This document shows, piece by piece, positions 1 to 6,736 of a DNA stretch of 20,580 nucleotides (position 1 is the stretch's first letter; each line of letters begins with the position of its first letter). The position numbers and the translations under genes are program-made. Origin of the DNA: an uncultured Bacilli bacterium (GTDB taxonomy: Bacteria; Bacillota_I; Bacilli_A; RF39; UBA660); the NCBI GenBank assembly GCA_949113215.1, contig CARZYU010000006.1, positions 9,523 through 30,102 on the forward strand, written 5' to 3'. Below the pieces are notes generated by a model that worked only from the letters and a program-made list of their open reading frames with translations, searched no databases and was not told the DNA's origin.

Positions 1-493
1 TAAACTCTGCAACATAATTACCTGCCAGTGTACTAATAGCTAAAATAGTCAACATAATAAATAAAATTGCCTCATCATATTTTTCTTGATCAATTTTAGA
101 AATCCATCGATATAGTCTTTCCATCAAAGGCCTGATCAAGGTCACTAAAAGAGCAAATATTATAACTAAAGCATTTGCTATTAATATGTAATACCAAATT
201 GTTCTAATATTTTCGACCGTAGTAACATTTATCATAATCAAAGACACTAAAGTATCAGCGAAAAAATAAATTGCTAACATGATTCCACTAACTACACAAG
301 ATTTTACTAATGTGATATCAAAAATTTGGCGATAGATGATAATAAGAAACATTAAAAAAATAATAGGTGAAGCAAAAATATAATTTTGTTGATGAAGAAA
401 AAATGTTAAAAGTGTCAGAATTTTTTTTATAATGAAAAACCCAGAAACTGGCAAACCGATTGCACATAAAAATTTTATAATTGCATTTAACAT
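1..493 (-). CDS. AgrC-type histidine kinase, second tandem copy (partial, runs off left edge)
   Basis: An open frame with no stop runs from an ATG at 493 to the window edge (164 codons), preceded by AAAGGAAG. It holds the start of the polytopic membrane sensor domain only; any kinase core lies outside the window. It is clearly a paralog of the neighbouring kinase at 516-1808: both share the segments CGIM/SGIM, NVTTVEN/NITTVEK, RTIWYY and QEKYD/EEKYD in the same order. By that relationship it is an HPK10 (AgrC/ComD-like) peptide receptor kinase. Compared with its neighbour it is 18 residues shorter between the first and third membrane segments (about residue 24), at a run of eight A, so the second helix looks too short to span a membrane. 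The start is 22 bases after the upstream stop, so it is probably co-transcribed. Whether it is a working receptor cannot be told from this fragment. Confidence 0.85.
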   Translation of the reverse strand, partial: MLNAIIKFLCAIGLPVSGFFIIKKILTLLTFFLHQQNYIFASPIIFLMFLIIIYRQIFDITLVKSCVVSGIMLAIYFFADTLVSLIMINVTTVENIRTIWYYILIANALVIIFALLVTLIRPLMERLYRWISKIDQEKYDEAILFIMLTILAISTLAGNYVAEF

Positions 494-515
494 ATACTAC
501 ATCTACTTCCTTTTA

Positions 516-1808
516 CTACTTATCCAAATTACTTATTCTCAGTTGCACAATATAATAATCATCCTTTACTTGATTTTGAAATGAATAATTTTCCTTTTTA
601 TTAATAATTCTCATAGCATGTGATAATCCATTTCCACGCCCTTTACCTTTTGTACTATAACCACGCTTATTTATATTCTCTAGGTCTATCATTTTATCAA
701 AAGTATTTGAAATTGTAAATGTAATATCACCCTTTAGAATATAAATTTCTATAGCAACTTCTCTTTTTACTGAAATAGCAGCTGATTCAATTGCATTATC
801 AATGTATATTCCGAGCAGATGACATAAGTCTTTGGAATCTTTCAAAGGAACAATCTTTCTTCTTACTTTTGGACTCACATCAATAACAATATGAATATTT
901 TTATTTCTAGCGACAGACATTTTATAATACAAAAGTGCTTTAATAGCCCCTTTTGGCAAATTCTTTAATTCTTCAATCCATTTATCATCAACTACATTTA
1001 CATCTTTCAATATTTCGTCGATCCTTTGAATCATTTTATTATTCGTTGTAAGATTCCGTAATGATTCTAATGTGTTCTTTAACTCATGGTATGTCAACCT
1101 ATCATTTTCAATTGCATTTTCATATACTTCTACATGGTCCCAAAGCATTTGATATTCGGTATTAATCTGTTTGTTATAATTTCTTTCTTTAATATATACT
1201 GCAAGAAGAACCAAGAAAAGTCCCATTAATAAAATACTAATAATATACCTAGCGCTCAGTTCAAATCTGGCTACATAATTCCATGATAAAATACTTAAGG
1301 CTAAAATAATTAGTAAAATAAACCAAATAAAATTATCATACTTTTCTTCCTTAATCTTATCAACAAATGACGAAAGACCATTTTTCACAAATGGAATCAT
1401 ACTTGTTACCCATCCTATAATGCACACCATTAAATTGCTCAATAACATATAATACCAAATGGTTCTTACTTTCTCCACTGTTGTTATGTTAACCATAACA
1501 ACAGAACATATAATATCTGATAAAAAGAGAATAGCCATCATTATACCACATACTATTACTGTCTTAGTTAATGGAATTTGAAAAATTCGTTGATAAATTA
1601 CAATGATAAATATCAAATAAATAATGGGGGAATCTACCCCATAGTTTTCTTTATGAAGAATATAAGTTAAAATACTCATTATAAAAAGCAAAAAAAGTGT
1701 TCTTTTATTTAAAAGTTTAACATTACTGTTTTGGATATTTTGAACAATAAAAAATCCAACCGTTGTTAACATCATTGCACAAAAAAATTTTACTACAATA
1801 TCAAGCAA
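516..1808 (-). CDS. AgrC/ComD-type sensor histidine kinase (HPK10 family)
   Basis: Likely a membrane receptor for a secreted peptide that phosphorylates the adjacent LytTR regulator. Residues 1-205 are hydrophobic with about six membrane segments. A cytoplasmic helix follows, carrying the phospho-acceptor motif YHELKNTL with His241. The GHKL ATPase domain has the N-box LLGIYIDNAIESA (Asn338) and the G-box GRGNGL (390-395). Length 430 aa is normal for AgrC-like kinases. The start is TTG at 1808: it is the first usable codon after an in-frame stop, aligns with the ATG of the paralog at 493, and lies 14 bases after AAGGAG. The gene overlaps the regulator gene by 8 bases, suggesting translational coupling. 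No agrB or agrD gene is visible, so the ligand is unknown. Confidence 0.88.
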   Translation of the reverse strand: MLDIVVKFFCAMMLTTVGFFIVQNIQNSNVKLLNKRTLFLLFIMSILTYILHKENYGVDSPIIYLIFIIVIYQRIFQIPLTKTVIVCGIMMAILFLSDIICSVVMVNITTVEKVRTIWYYMLLSNLMVCIIGWVTSMIPFVKNGLSSFVDKIKEEKYDNFIWFILLIILALSILSWNYVARFELSARYIISILLMGLFLVLLAVYIKERNYNKQINTEYQMLWDHVEVYENAIENDRLTYHELKNTLESLRNLTTNNKMIQRIDEILKDVNVVDDKWIEELKNLPKGAIKALLYYKMSVARNKNIHIVIDVSPKVRRKIVPLKDSKDLCHLLGIYIDNAIESAAISVKREVAIEIYILKGDITFTISNTFDKMIDLENINKRGYSTKGKGRGNGLSHAMRIINKKENYSFQNQVKDDYYIVQLRISNLDK

Positions 1809-2520
1809 TCTTCATCAACTCCTTCTTTTTATCTCGTGATACTAAATGACTATGATCACCATTCCGGAAAGTAATTCGATTCTTATTTACTTCGAATCGT
1901 TCTACTTGATCACGATTTACAATCATACTACGATGTACTTTCACAAAACGATCATCCAACTTTGCAAGGACATCGTTTAGGGTTCCAGGGATCGTGTAAT
2001 CCCCTAGTGTTGTCCTGATATGACAACGTTTGCTTTCTGGTTCTTTTTCAATATAGACAATATGACGGTATTCAATTTGATAAAAGGTATGATTGTATTC
2101 ATAATGCAGACATTTGTGTCTCGTATTATAACCCTTTAATACTTTGGTGAGTGTCGTCTTAATTTCGAATTCACAATTACCTAATTTGTTAATAAAATCA
2201 AATAATACCAATCGACTCGTTAGAGCCTCATAACGATATTGTCCAAACGATGTTACCATGATCAAAACAGAACTCCAATCATCATATTCTTCTCTGATCA
2301 TTCTAGCAGCATCCATACCTGTACCAGTATCTGTTTTAATATCCAAAAAGAATATTTTAAAACCGATATCTTCCTTCACTACTTTTTCAAATGATTTATC
2401 ATAACCGCTGAATAAATAGGTTTTATACCCCATATCATAATTCATCATGAAGTTATAAATCCATTTTTCCATTCTTCCCCTGAATTCTACACCATCTTCA
2501 CAAATAATAAAGTTTAACAT
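1801..2520 (-). CDS. LytTR-family response regulator (AgrA/ComE-like)
   Basis: Cytoplasmic DNA-binding response regulator paired with the kinases downstream. The receiver domain (about residues 1-120) has the acidic pair E8/D9, the phospho-acceptor D60 in FFLDIKT, T90/S91 and the conserved lysine K112. The LytTR DNA-binding domain covers about 135-239, with VYIEKEPESKRCHI, RFVKVHRSMIVNRDQV and a basic end. Length 239 aa is typical for AgrA. The ATG at 2520 follows GAGGAGG. It is the first gene of an RR-HK-HK operon, whereas agr operons usually place the kinase before the regulator. Such proteins usually bind paired direct repeats; I could not identify such repeats upstream. Confidence 0.92.
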   Translation of the reverse strand: MLNFIICEDGVEFRGRMEKWIYNFMMNYDMGYKTYLFSGYDKSFEKVVKEDIGFKIFFLDIKTDTGTGMDAARMIREEYDDWSSVLIMVTSFGQYRYEALTSRLVLFDFINKLGNCEFEIKTTLTKVLKGYNTRHKCLHYEYNHTFYQIEYRHIVYIEKEPESKRCHIRTTLGDYTIPGTLNDVLAKLDDRFVKVHRSMIVNRDQVERFEVNKNRITFRNGDHSHLVSRDKKKELMKIA

Positions 2521-2591
2521 GTTTCCTCCTCTTTCTATACTGCTTACTCATTTTACCATAATTTTCCAATTTTCGACATATATTTTTTTGC

Positions 2592-2618
2592 AAAAAAAAG
2601 AAACTCATTTTGAGTCTC
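2592..2618 (-). terminator. Rho-independent terminator of tagO-like gene
   Basis: The 7-bp stem GAGACTC/GAGTTTC (one G-T pair) has a 5-base loop and is followed by eight T on the minus strand. The stop codon of the tagO-like gene (2605-2607) lies inside the hairpin. It separates that gene from the regulator operon. Confidence 0.8.
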
Positions 2619-3759
2619 CATTTATTTTGTTTCTTTTTTTGGTAGTTTTCTTTGTTATCTTATGACGAGTTGAGGTGAATTTTTCTTTTACTCCAGACTC
2701 CAATTCTTTCACTTTCTGACTTCCTTTATCAGAAATAATACTCGTATGAAGTACAAACCAAAATACTAAAATAAATAGTACAATATAGATCCATCTTCCA
2801 ATGACAGGATCTTTGATAGTATAGATAATAGAAGCCGTTGCAAAACAAAGATCAATAATATAAATGATCAAAACTGTCGTACGTTGAGAAAAATTCATTC
2901 CTAGTAATTGATGATGCAAATGTTGTCTGTCTGCAGAGAAGATTGGTTGATGTTTTAATAGTCTTCGTATAATGGCAAAAAGGGTATCTAGAATAGGAAT
3001 GGCCAAAATCATGAGAGGGATAAAGAAGGAAATCAAGGCAGGTCCTTTGAATTCCAATAATGTAATGACTGAGATGGTAAATCCCATAAAAGTAGCTCCA
3101 TCACCTGCAAAGATTTTGGCAGGATGAAAATTATGAACTAAAAAACCAAGCGTTGCTCCTAGCATAAGACAGGTAAGAATCATAACCAAAGATCCACCTC
3201 GTCCTTGAAGATACCCAATGATTCCTATCGTAAGATAAAAGATAGAAGAAATTCCAGCACTAAGCCCATCTAAACCATCTATCAGATTAATGATATTCGT
3301 GCATGCGACGATAAAGAAGATAGTGATTGGATAAGACCAAATTCCAAAATCAAAGGAAAATCCAAACGCTGTAATATTGTTTAAAAGGAAGTTTCCATAG
3401 AACACTAAGACACAAGCTGCAATCAAATGTCCAAAGAATTTATGACTTGCACGAATTGGTTTTACATCGTCTATGAGACTCGTCAATATAATAATAAAAC
3501 TTCCAATTAAAACAGAATTCATTTGAGTACTTTGAACACCGAATAAAATATAGCCGAGTAAAAAGCTCAAAAAGATTCCAAGTCCGCCTAATTTTGGAAT
3601 AGGTAGATCATGAATATGCCGATGTTCTTCATCATCCCTTGGTTTGTCAATCGCACCAATATGATTCGCAATTCGTTTCATAATTGGCATAATACAAACA
3701 GAGCCTAAAAAAGTGACCGCTACAATTTTAATGAGGTTATCGATCTCTTGCCCAAACAT
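2605..3759 (-). CDS. tagO: Undecaprenyl-phosphate GlcNAc-1-phosphate transferase (TagO/WecA family)
   Basis: Polytopic membrane enzyme that transfers GlcNAc-1-phosphate from UDP-GlcNAc to undecaprenyl phosphate, the first step of wall teichoic acid or similar glycopolymer synthesis. Family motifs in order: DD at 97-98 (LIDDVKPIRASHK), NLIDGLDGL at 158-166 with D161/D164, HNFHPAKIFAGD at 209-220, and the HxP...DRQHLHH segment at 270-283. There are about ten or eleven hydrophobic segments and a long lysine-rich cytoplasmic tail (about 340-384). The size of 384 aa fits TagO rather than MraY, and the HxP/DRxHLHH motif also favours the WecA/TagO branch. The ATG follows AGAGGAG. It has its own predicted promoter and terminator, so it is probably monocistronic. 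Confidence 0.88.
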   Translation of the reverse strand: MFGQEIDNLIKIVAVTFLGSVCIMPIMKRIANHIGAIDKPRDDEEHRHIHDLPIPKLGGLGIFLSFLLGYILFGVQSTQMNSVLIGSFIIILTSLIDDVKPIRASHKFFGHLIAACVLVFYGNFLLNNITAFGFSFDFGIWSYPITIFFIVACTNIINLIDGLDGLSAGISSIFYLTIGIIGYLQGRGGSLVMILTCLMLGATLGFLVHNFHPAKIFAGDGATFMGFTISVITLLEFKGPALISFFIPLMILAIPILDTLFAIIRRLLKHQPIFSADRQHLHHQLLGMNFSQRTTVLIIYIIDLCFATASIIYTIKDPVIGRWIYIVLFILVFWFVLHTSIISDKGSQKVKELESGVKEKFTSTRHKITKKTTKKRNKINGDSK

Positions 3760-3782
3760 AAAATCTCCTCTTTTCTAACCAA

Positions 3783-3810
3783 ATTATAACAAACTTTGTC
3801 GAAATAGCAA
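3783..3810 (-). promoter_or_regulatory. Sigma-A type promoter of tagO-like gene, with an embedded Spo0A-box-like sequence
   Basis: Minus strand: TTGCTA, 16-base spacer, TATAAT preceded by TGT (extended -10). It lies 24 bases before the tagO-like ATG. The spacer contains the complement of TTGTCGAA (plus strand 3796-3803), a match to the Spo0A box. That octamer also occurs inside gerQ, so the box may be chance. Confidence 0.6.
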
Positions 3811-3832
3811 AGAAAACGAGTGCTTTCCTACG

Positions 3833-3860
3833 AAAAAGACCACATATACAGATGGGTCTT
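3833..3860 (-). terminator. Rho-independent terminator of mbl
   Basis: Minus strand: AAGACC pairs with GGTCTT, with a further CAT/ATG inner stem past a one-base bulge, followed by five T. It begins at the last base of the mbl stop codon. Confidence 0.8.
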
Positions 3861-4852
3861 TATTCTTCTTTCAAATTTTTCCGATCTTCTAAGAGGATCC
3901 CTGTTCCTGCAGCAACGCAAGTAAGGGGAGAATCCGCAATTAAAATAGGTACTTTCAATTGCTCCTGTAATACTTCTCGAATTCCTTTCAGCAAAGCTCC
4001 TCCACCGGTTAAGATAATGCCTTTATCCACAATATCAGCGGATAATTCTGGTGGTGTTTCTTCTAAAACTCCTTTGATTGTTTTGACTAATTCACTCATT
4101 CCTTCATGAAGAGCTTCTTCCACTTCTTCTGCATTGATGGTAATTGTTTTCGGAAGACCACTGATTAAATCTCTTCCTTTTACTTCCATTTTCTTCTTTT
4201 TATCCGGATTATGGACATTTGCCAATTGAATTTTAATTTCTTCTGCTGTTTTATCTCCAATTAACAATTGATTTTTATCCTTAATATACTTGATAATTTG
4301 TTGATCGAAGGCATGTCCTGCTAATTTGATAGAAGCACTGGTTACCATGTCATTTAAAGAAAGAACGGCAACATCCGTAGTTCCTCCTCCAATATCCACG
4401 ATCATATTAGCAGTTGGTTTTGAAATATCAACTCCAGCGCCTACTGCAGCGACTTTTGGTTCAATCTCAATGTATACTTTTCTTGCTCCTGTCCTCTCAG
4501 CAGCTTCTCTAATCGCATTTTTTTCCACCTGCGTTACGTTGGAAGGACAACAAATTAAAATTCGTGGTTTCGTAAAGTTACGTTTCCCCATGGCTTTTTT
4601 GATAAACGCTTCTAACATCATTTCAGCCACTTCAAAATCGGCAATGACGCCATCTTTGATAGGACGAAGAGCTTTTAATTTTCCAGGAGTTCTCCCTAAC
4701 ATTTCGTATGCTTCTTTACCAACAGCAACCATATTTTTCGTATCTGTTTCAATTGCAACAACACTCGGTTCATTTAAAACAATGCCTTCTCCTTTGATAT
4801 AAATTAAAACATTGGCTGTACCAAGGTCGATTCCAATATCCTTACTTATCAC
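3860..4852 (-). CDS. mbl: MreB-like actin Mbl, rod-shape determining protein
   Basis: Cytoplasmic actin homologue that polymerises under the membrane and guides lateral wall synthesis. Visible motifs are the phosphate-1 loop DIGIDLGTANVLI, the connecting IVDIGGGTTDVAVLSL (phosphate-2), and the adenosine-site segment GIILTGGGALLKGI. About 330 aa is normal for MreB/Mbl, and position next to spoIIID supports Mbl. I place the start at GTG 4852: it gives the short N-terminus MISKDIGIDLG expected for Mbl and is preceded by GGATGTGAT, 8 of 9 bases of the ideal Shine-Dalgarno extension. The upstream in-frame ATG at 4870 lies inside a perfect hairpin with no ribosome site. It follows spoIIID by 60 bases with no terminator, so read-through from spoIIID is likely. 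Confidence 0.93.
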   Translation of the reverse strand: MISKDIGIDLGTANVLIYIKGEGIVLNEPSVVAIETDTKNMVAVGKEAYEMLGRTPGKLKALRPIKDGVIADFEVAEMMLEAFIKKAMGKRNFTKPRILICCPSNVTQVEKNAIREAAERTGARKVYIEIEPKVAAVGAGVDISKPTANMIVDIGGGTTDVAVLSLNDMVTSASIKLAGHAFDQQIIKYIKDKNQLLIGDKTAEEIKIQLANVHNPDKKKKMEVKGRDLISGLPKTITINAEEVEEALHEGMSELVKTIKGVLEETPPELSADIVDKGIILTGGGALLKGIREVLQEQLKVPILIADSPLTCVAAGTGILLEDRKNLKEE

Positions 4853-4863
4853 TTTATCACATC

Positions 4864-4893
4864 CATTCATTTGTATTATTCTACAAATGAATG
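4864..4893 (-). promoter_or_regulatory. Perfect 12-bp inverted repeat between spoIIID and mbl, abutting the mbl ribosome site
   Basis: CATTCATTTGTA and its exact complement TACAAATGAATG are separated by six bases. No T-run follows on the minus strand, so it is not a typical terminator. The last base of the hairpin is the first base of GGATGTGAT, the mbl Shine-Dalgarno. It could modulate mbl translation, mark an mRNA processing site, or be a protein operator. Confidence 0.75.
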
Positions 4894-4912
4894 CGTTTTA
4901 TTCTCATAATGA

Positions 4913-5179
4913 TTAGAAACATTTTTTATAGGACCGATTCTTATATTTTTCTTTTGTCGCTTCTCCACCTTTGATATGTCTCATTTCAATATGTCTTTGA
5001 AAAATAGTTTGTACCGTTAAAAATAGGTCATAATTAACTTCTTTTAATCTAATTTGTAAATCTTTATGAACACTGCTTTTACTGATATTCTCTTCCCTTG
5101 CTACTTCTCTGATTGTCTTATCTTTTGTAATCACACTTTCTGCTTCACGTTGTATTCTTTCGATCATTTGTAAGTTCAT
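4913..5179 (-). CDS. spoIIID: Stage III sporulation transcriptional regulator SpoIIID
   Basis: Small DNA-binding protein that activates and represses sigma E regulon genes in the mother cell and helps switch to sigma K. The helix-turn-helix lies at about residues 22-45 with the signature REVAREENISKSSVHKDL, and the family C-terminal motif RHIKGGEATKEKYK follows at about 67-80. Length 88 aa is close to the roughly 93 aa of B. subtilis SpoIIID. The ATG at 5179 follows AGAGAGGAAAT. It sits directly upstream of mbl and downstream of spoIIQ with a terminator between, the same neighbourhood as in B. subtilis. Confidence 0.97.
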   Translation of the reverse strand: MNLQMIERIQREAESVITKDKTIREVAREENISKSSVHKDLQIRLKEVNYDLFLTVQTIFQRHIEMRHIKGGEATKEKYKNRSYKKCF

Positions 5180-5199
5180 ATTTCCTCTCTTTCTGTTAA

Positions 5200-5227
5200 A
5201 TTATATTGAGCAAGAGAAAAGAATATG
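5200..5227 (-). promoter_or_regulatory. Candidate promoter of spoIIID
   Basis: Just downstream of the spoIIQ terminator the minus strand has an exact TATAAT (5200-5205) and, further upstream, CATATTCT (5220-5227), which resembles the sigma E -10 CATACA-T. Neither has a convincing -35 partner, so the sigma class is undecided. Confidence 0.3.
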
Positions 5228-5266
5228 AAAAAAAGAAACCAACTTTTAGTTTTCTTGTTTGGTTTC
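5228..5266 (-). terminator. Probable terminator of spoIIQ
   Basis: Minus strand: GAAACCAA pairs perfectly with TTGGTTTC across a 16-base loop, followed by seven T. The spoIIQ stop codon (5246-5248) lies in the loop. Confidence 0.6.
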
Positions 5267-5878
5267 TTCTATTTCTTTATCAAAGTACTTGGAAGGATCA
5301 ACGATCTGTCCCTTATTCGATAATTCGAAGTGTAAGTGGTTTTTCAAGGCTGCTTCTAATTCATTGGTTCCTGATTTTCCAATGGCCTGCCCCTGTTTTA
5401 CGGTGTCGTTCTTTTTTACCGTTACCTCACTTAGGCTTTGGTAAACACTTACTAGGTCGTTATTGTGTCTTATCTCTACAATTTTTCCCAACAATTCATC
5501 TTCTTTGACATTCATAACCGTTCCATCCAAAACAGCCAATACATCGAATACTTCATCTGAAGTAAAATCGACCCCTGAGTTTTGCATGTAAGTTCCCTCA
5601 TGATAAATAATGGAATTTTCCTGACGGGATTGATCTGCTGTATAGTCATAATAATATTGCGCTTCTTTCACTCCATCTCCTGTGTAAGGCCTTAAGAGTT
5701 TTAAGCTTTCGTTCATAACGGGAACTGTCGTATCAAAAATTTCTCCACTGACATAAGTATACTTTTGTTGTGCTAGTTCCTCTTTTGACATTACCATTCC
5801 AGAAATCAAGCCAAGTAAGATTAATAAATAAGCGGTTGGTAAGACAAATGGTTTTAACTTCAACTTTCTTTTCATCAT
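5246..5878 (-). CDS. spoIIQ: Stage II sporulation protein SpoIIQ, degenerate M23/LytM domain
   Basis: Forespore membrane protein whose extracellular LytM domain docks with SpoIIIAH to form the channel between forespore and mother cell. A basic start and one membrane helix (about residues 10-30) are followed by the peptidase-like domain (about 98-195). Its HLHFEL motif is intact (His181, His183), but the first zinc ligand is Asn100 in NSGVDF where active enzymes have His, and the YxHLS histidine is Ser148 in YQSLS. It is therefore predicted to be catalytically dead, as reported for B. subtilis SpoIIQ. The longest frame begins at a GTG that is part of the ribosome site GAGGTGA, so I use ATG 5878; the next ATG (5875) is equally possible. 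A hairpin covers the ribosome site. Confidence 0.9.
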   Translation of the reverse strand: MMKRKLKLKPFVLPTAYLLILLGLISGMVMSKEELAQQKYTYVSGEIFDTTVPVMNESLKLLRPYTGDGVKEAQYYYDYTADQSRQENSIIYHEGTYMQNSGVDFTSDEVFDVLAVLDGTVMNVKEDELLGKIVEIRHNNDLVSVYQSLSEVTVKKNDTVKQGQAIGKSGTNELEAALKNHLHFELSNKGQIVDPSKYFDKEIEETKQEN

Positions 5879-5883
5879 TTTCA

Positions 5884-5921
5884 CCTCATTTAGAGTGTTT
5901 CCTAAAATGAGGAATTTATAC
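5884..5921 (-). promoter_or_regulatory. spoIIQ leader: hairpin sequestering the ribosome site, overlapping a sigma F-like promoter
   Basis: Minus strand: CCTCATTTTAG pairs with CTAAATGAGG (10 pairs, one bulge, 8-base loop); the right arm contains the GAGG of the spoIIQ ribosome site. Within the same stretch GTATA (5917-5921) and GGAAACACTC (5893-5902) match the sigma F consensus GYWTA and GGHNANAHTR (9 of 10), but the spacer is 14 and the start of transcription would fall almost on the ribosome site. The hairpin is clear; the promoter is tentative. Confidence 0.45.
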
Positions 5922-5925
5922 CAAA

Positions 5926-5952
5926 GAAAAAAGATTTTTTAAAAACCTTTTT
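5926..5952 (-). terminator. Weak AT-rich terminator after rpiB
   Basis: Minus strand: AAAAAGGTTTTT pairs with the following A-run and TCTTTTT to give an AT-rich stem ending in six T, starting at the rpiB stop. With few GC pairs it may be leaky. Confidence 0.4.
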
Positions 5953-6397
5953 ACTTATTTCCTTCTTCATACTTGCTGATCATATCAATCCTTTTTTGAT
6001 GACGTTCTTCCTTTGAAAAACTAGTTTTCAAAAAAGCATCTACAATATTCTTAGCTTTCAAGAGGGAAAGTGATCCAGAAAGAGCAATGATATTGGCATC
6101 ATTGTCTTTTTTAGACCAAATCGCTTCCTTTGGTGTATTCACTTTCGCACACCTTATTTTTTTCATTTTGTTACAAGCAATGCTGATTCCAATTCCTGTT
6201 CCGCAAATGGCAATTCCTTGTTCAATTTCTTTTTTTTGAATGGCTGTTCCAAGGGCAAAAGCGAATTCTGGATAATCACAGGAATCGAGAGAAGTGGTAC
6301 CATAATCGATCACTTCATAATCCAAGGAAGTTAGATACTTCATTAATTTTTCTTTCAAGCGATAACCACGATGATCACTTGCTATACCGACTGTCAT
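5951..6397 (-). CDS. rpiB: Ribose-5-phosphate isomerase B family (RpiB/LacAB)
   Basis: Cytoplasmic sugar-phosphate isomerase of the pentose phosphate pathway. Shown by the N-terminal ASDHRGYRLK (D8, H9), the active-site loop AICGTGIGISIACNK with catalytic Cys65, and the NDAN segment at 99-102. Length 148 aa matches RpiB. The longest frame starts at a GTG within the ribosome site GAGGAG; the ATG at 6397, seven bases beyond it, is the real start. One oddity: the family usually has HNDAN, where the His helps open the sugar ring, but here the residue is Asp98 (KDNDAN). Substrate could therefore differ. It has its own promoter and lies upstream of spoIIQ. Confidence 0.9.
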   Translation of the reverse strand: MTVGIASDHRGYRLKEKLMKYLTSLDYEVIDYGTTSLDSCDYPEFAFALGTAIQKKEIEQGIAICGTGIGISIACNKMKKIRCAKVNTPKEAIWSKKDNDANIIALSGSLSLLKAKNIVDAFLKTSFSKEERHQKRIDMISKYEEGNK

Positions 6398-6423
6398 TTT
6401 ATGTCTCCTCACTATCTAAGTTT

Positions 6424-6451
6424 ATTATACCCTAGAATAGAGTGTTTTCAA
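6424..6451 (-). promoter_or_regulatory. Sigma-A promoter of rpiB
   Basis: Minus strand: TTGAAA (6446-6451), 16-base spacer, TATAAT (6424-6429), about 27 bases before the rpiB ATG and immediately after the rpmE terminator. Confidence 0.7.
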
Positions 6452-6452
6452 C

Positions 6453-6475
6453 AAAAAAAGAAGCTTAAGCTTCTT
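6453..6475 (-). terminator. Rho-independent terminator of rpmE
   Basis: Minus strand: AAGAAGC, loop TTAA, GCTTCTT, followed by five further T. The rpmE stop codon TAA (6465-6467) lies in the loop. Confidence 0.8.
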
Positions 6476-6680
6476 CGTTTGACTTGAATCCATACTTTTG
6501 GTTGAATTTTTCTACTCGACCAGTCTTTGATGCTCTATTTTGTTTTCCTGTATAGAAAGGATGACATTTTGAACATACTTCAACGTTAATTTCGTCTTTG
6601 TTTGAGCGAGTCATAAAAGTTTCACCACAAGCACAAGTTACTTTTGTTTCTTGGTATTCTGGATGAATTCCTGCTTTCAT
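6465..6680 (-). CDS. rpmE: 50S ribosomal protein L31, zinc-binding type
   Basis: Small protein of the large ribosomal subunit, bridging the central protuberance to the 30S head. Length 71 aa and the opening MKAGIHPEY are diagnostic. The four zinc-ligand cysteines are present (C16, C18, C36, C39), so this is the C+ form rather than the zinc-free YtiA/RpmE2 paralog. The ATG at 6680 follows GGAAGGAG. It is preceded by a promoter and a 10-bp leader hairpin and ends in a terminator whose loop holds its stop codon. Confidence 0.98.
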   Translation of the reverse strand: MKAGIHPEYQETKVTCACGETFMTRSNKDEINVEVCSKCHPFYTGKQNRASKTGRVEKFNQKYGFKSNEEA

Positions 6681-6696
6681 ATATACTCTCCTTCCG

Positions 6697-6720
6697 CCAT
6701 GATTTCTTAAGAAACCATAG
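6697..6720 (-). promoter_or_regulatory. rpmE leader hairpin, possible L31 autoregulatory structure
   Basis: Minus strand: CTATGGTTTC, loop TTAA, GAAATCATGG, a 10-bp stem with two G-T pairs ending a few bases before the Shine-Dalgarno GGAAGGAG. No T-run follows. Predicted L31 leader motifs are known upstream of rpmE in Firmicutes; I cannot test membership by eye. Confidence 0.5.
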
Positions 6721-6736
6721 TAATAAATGCGTTATT

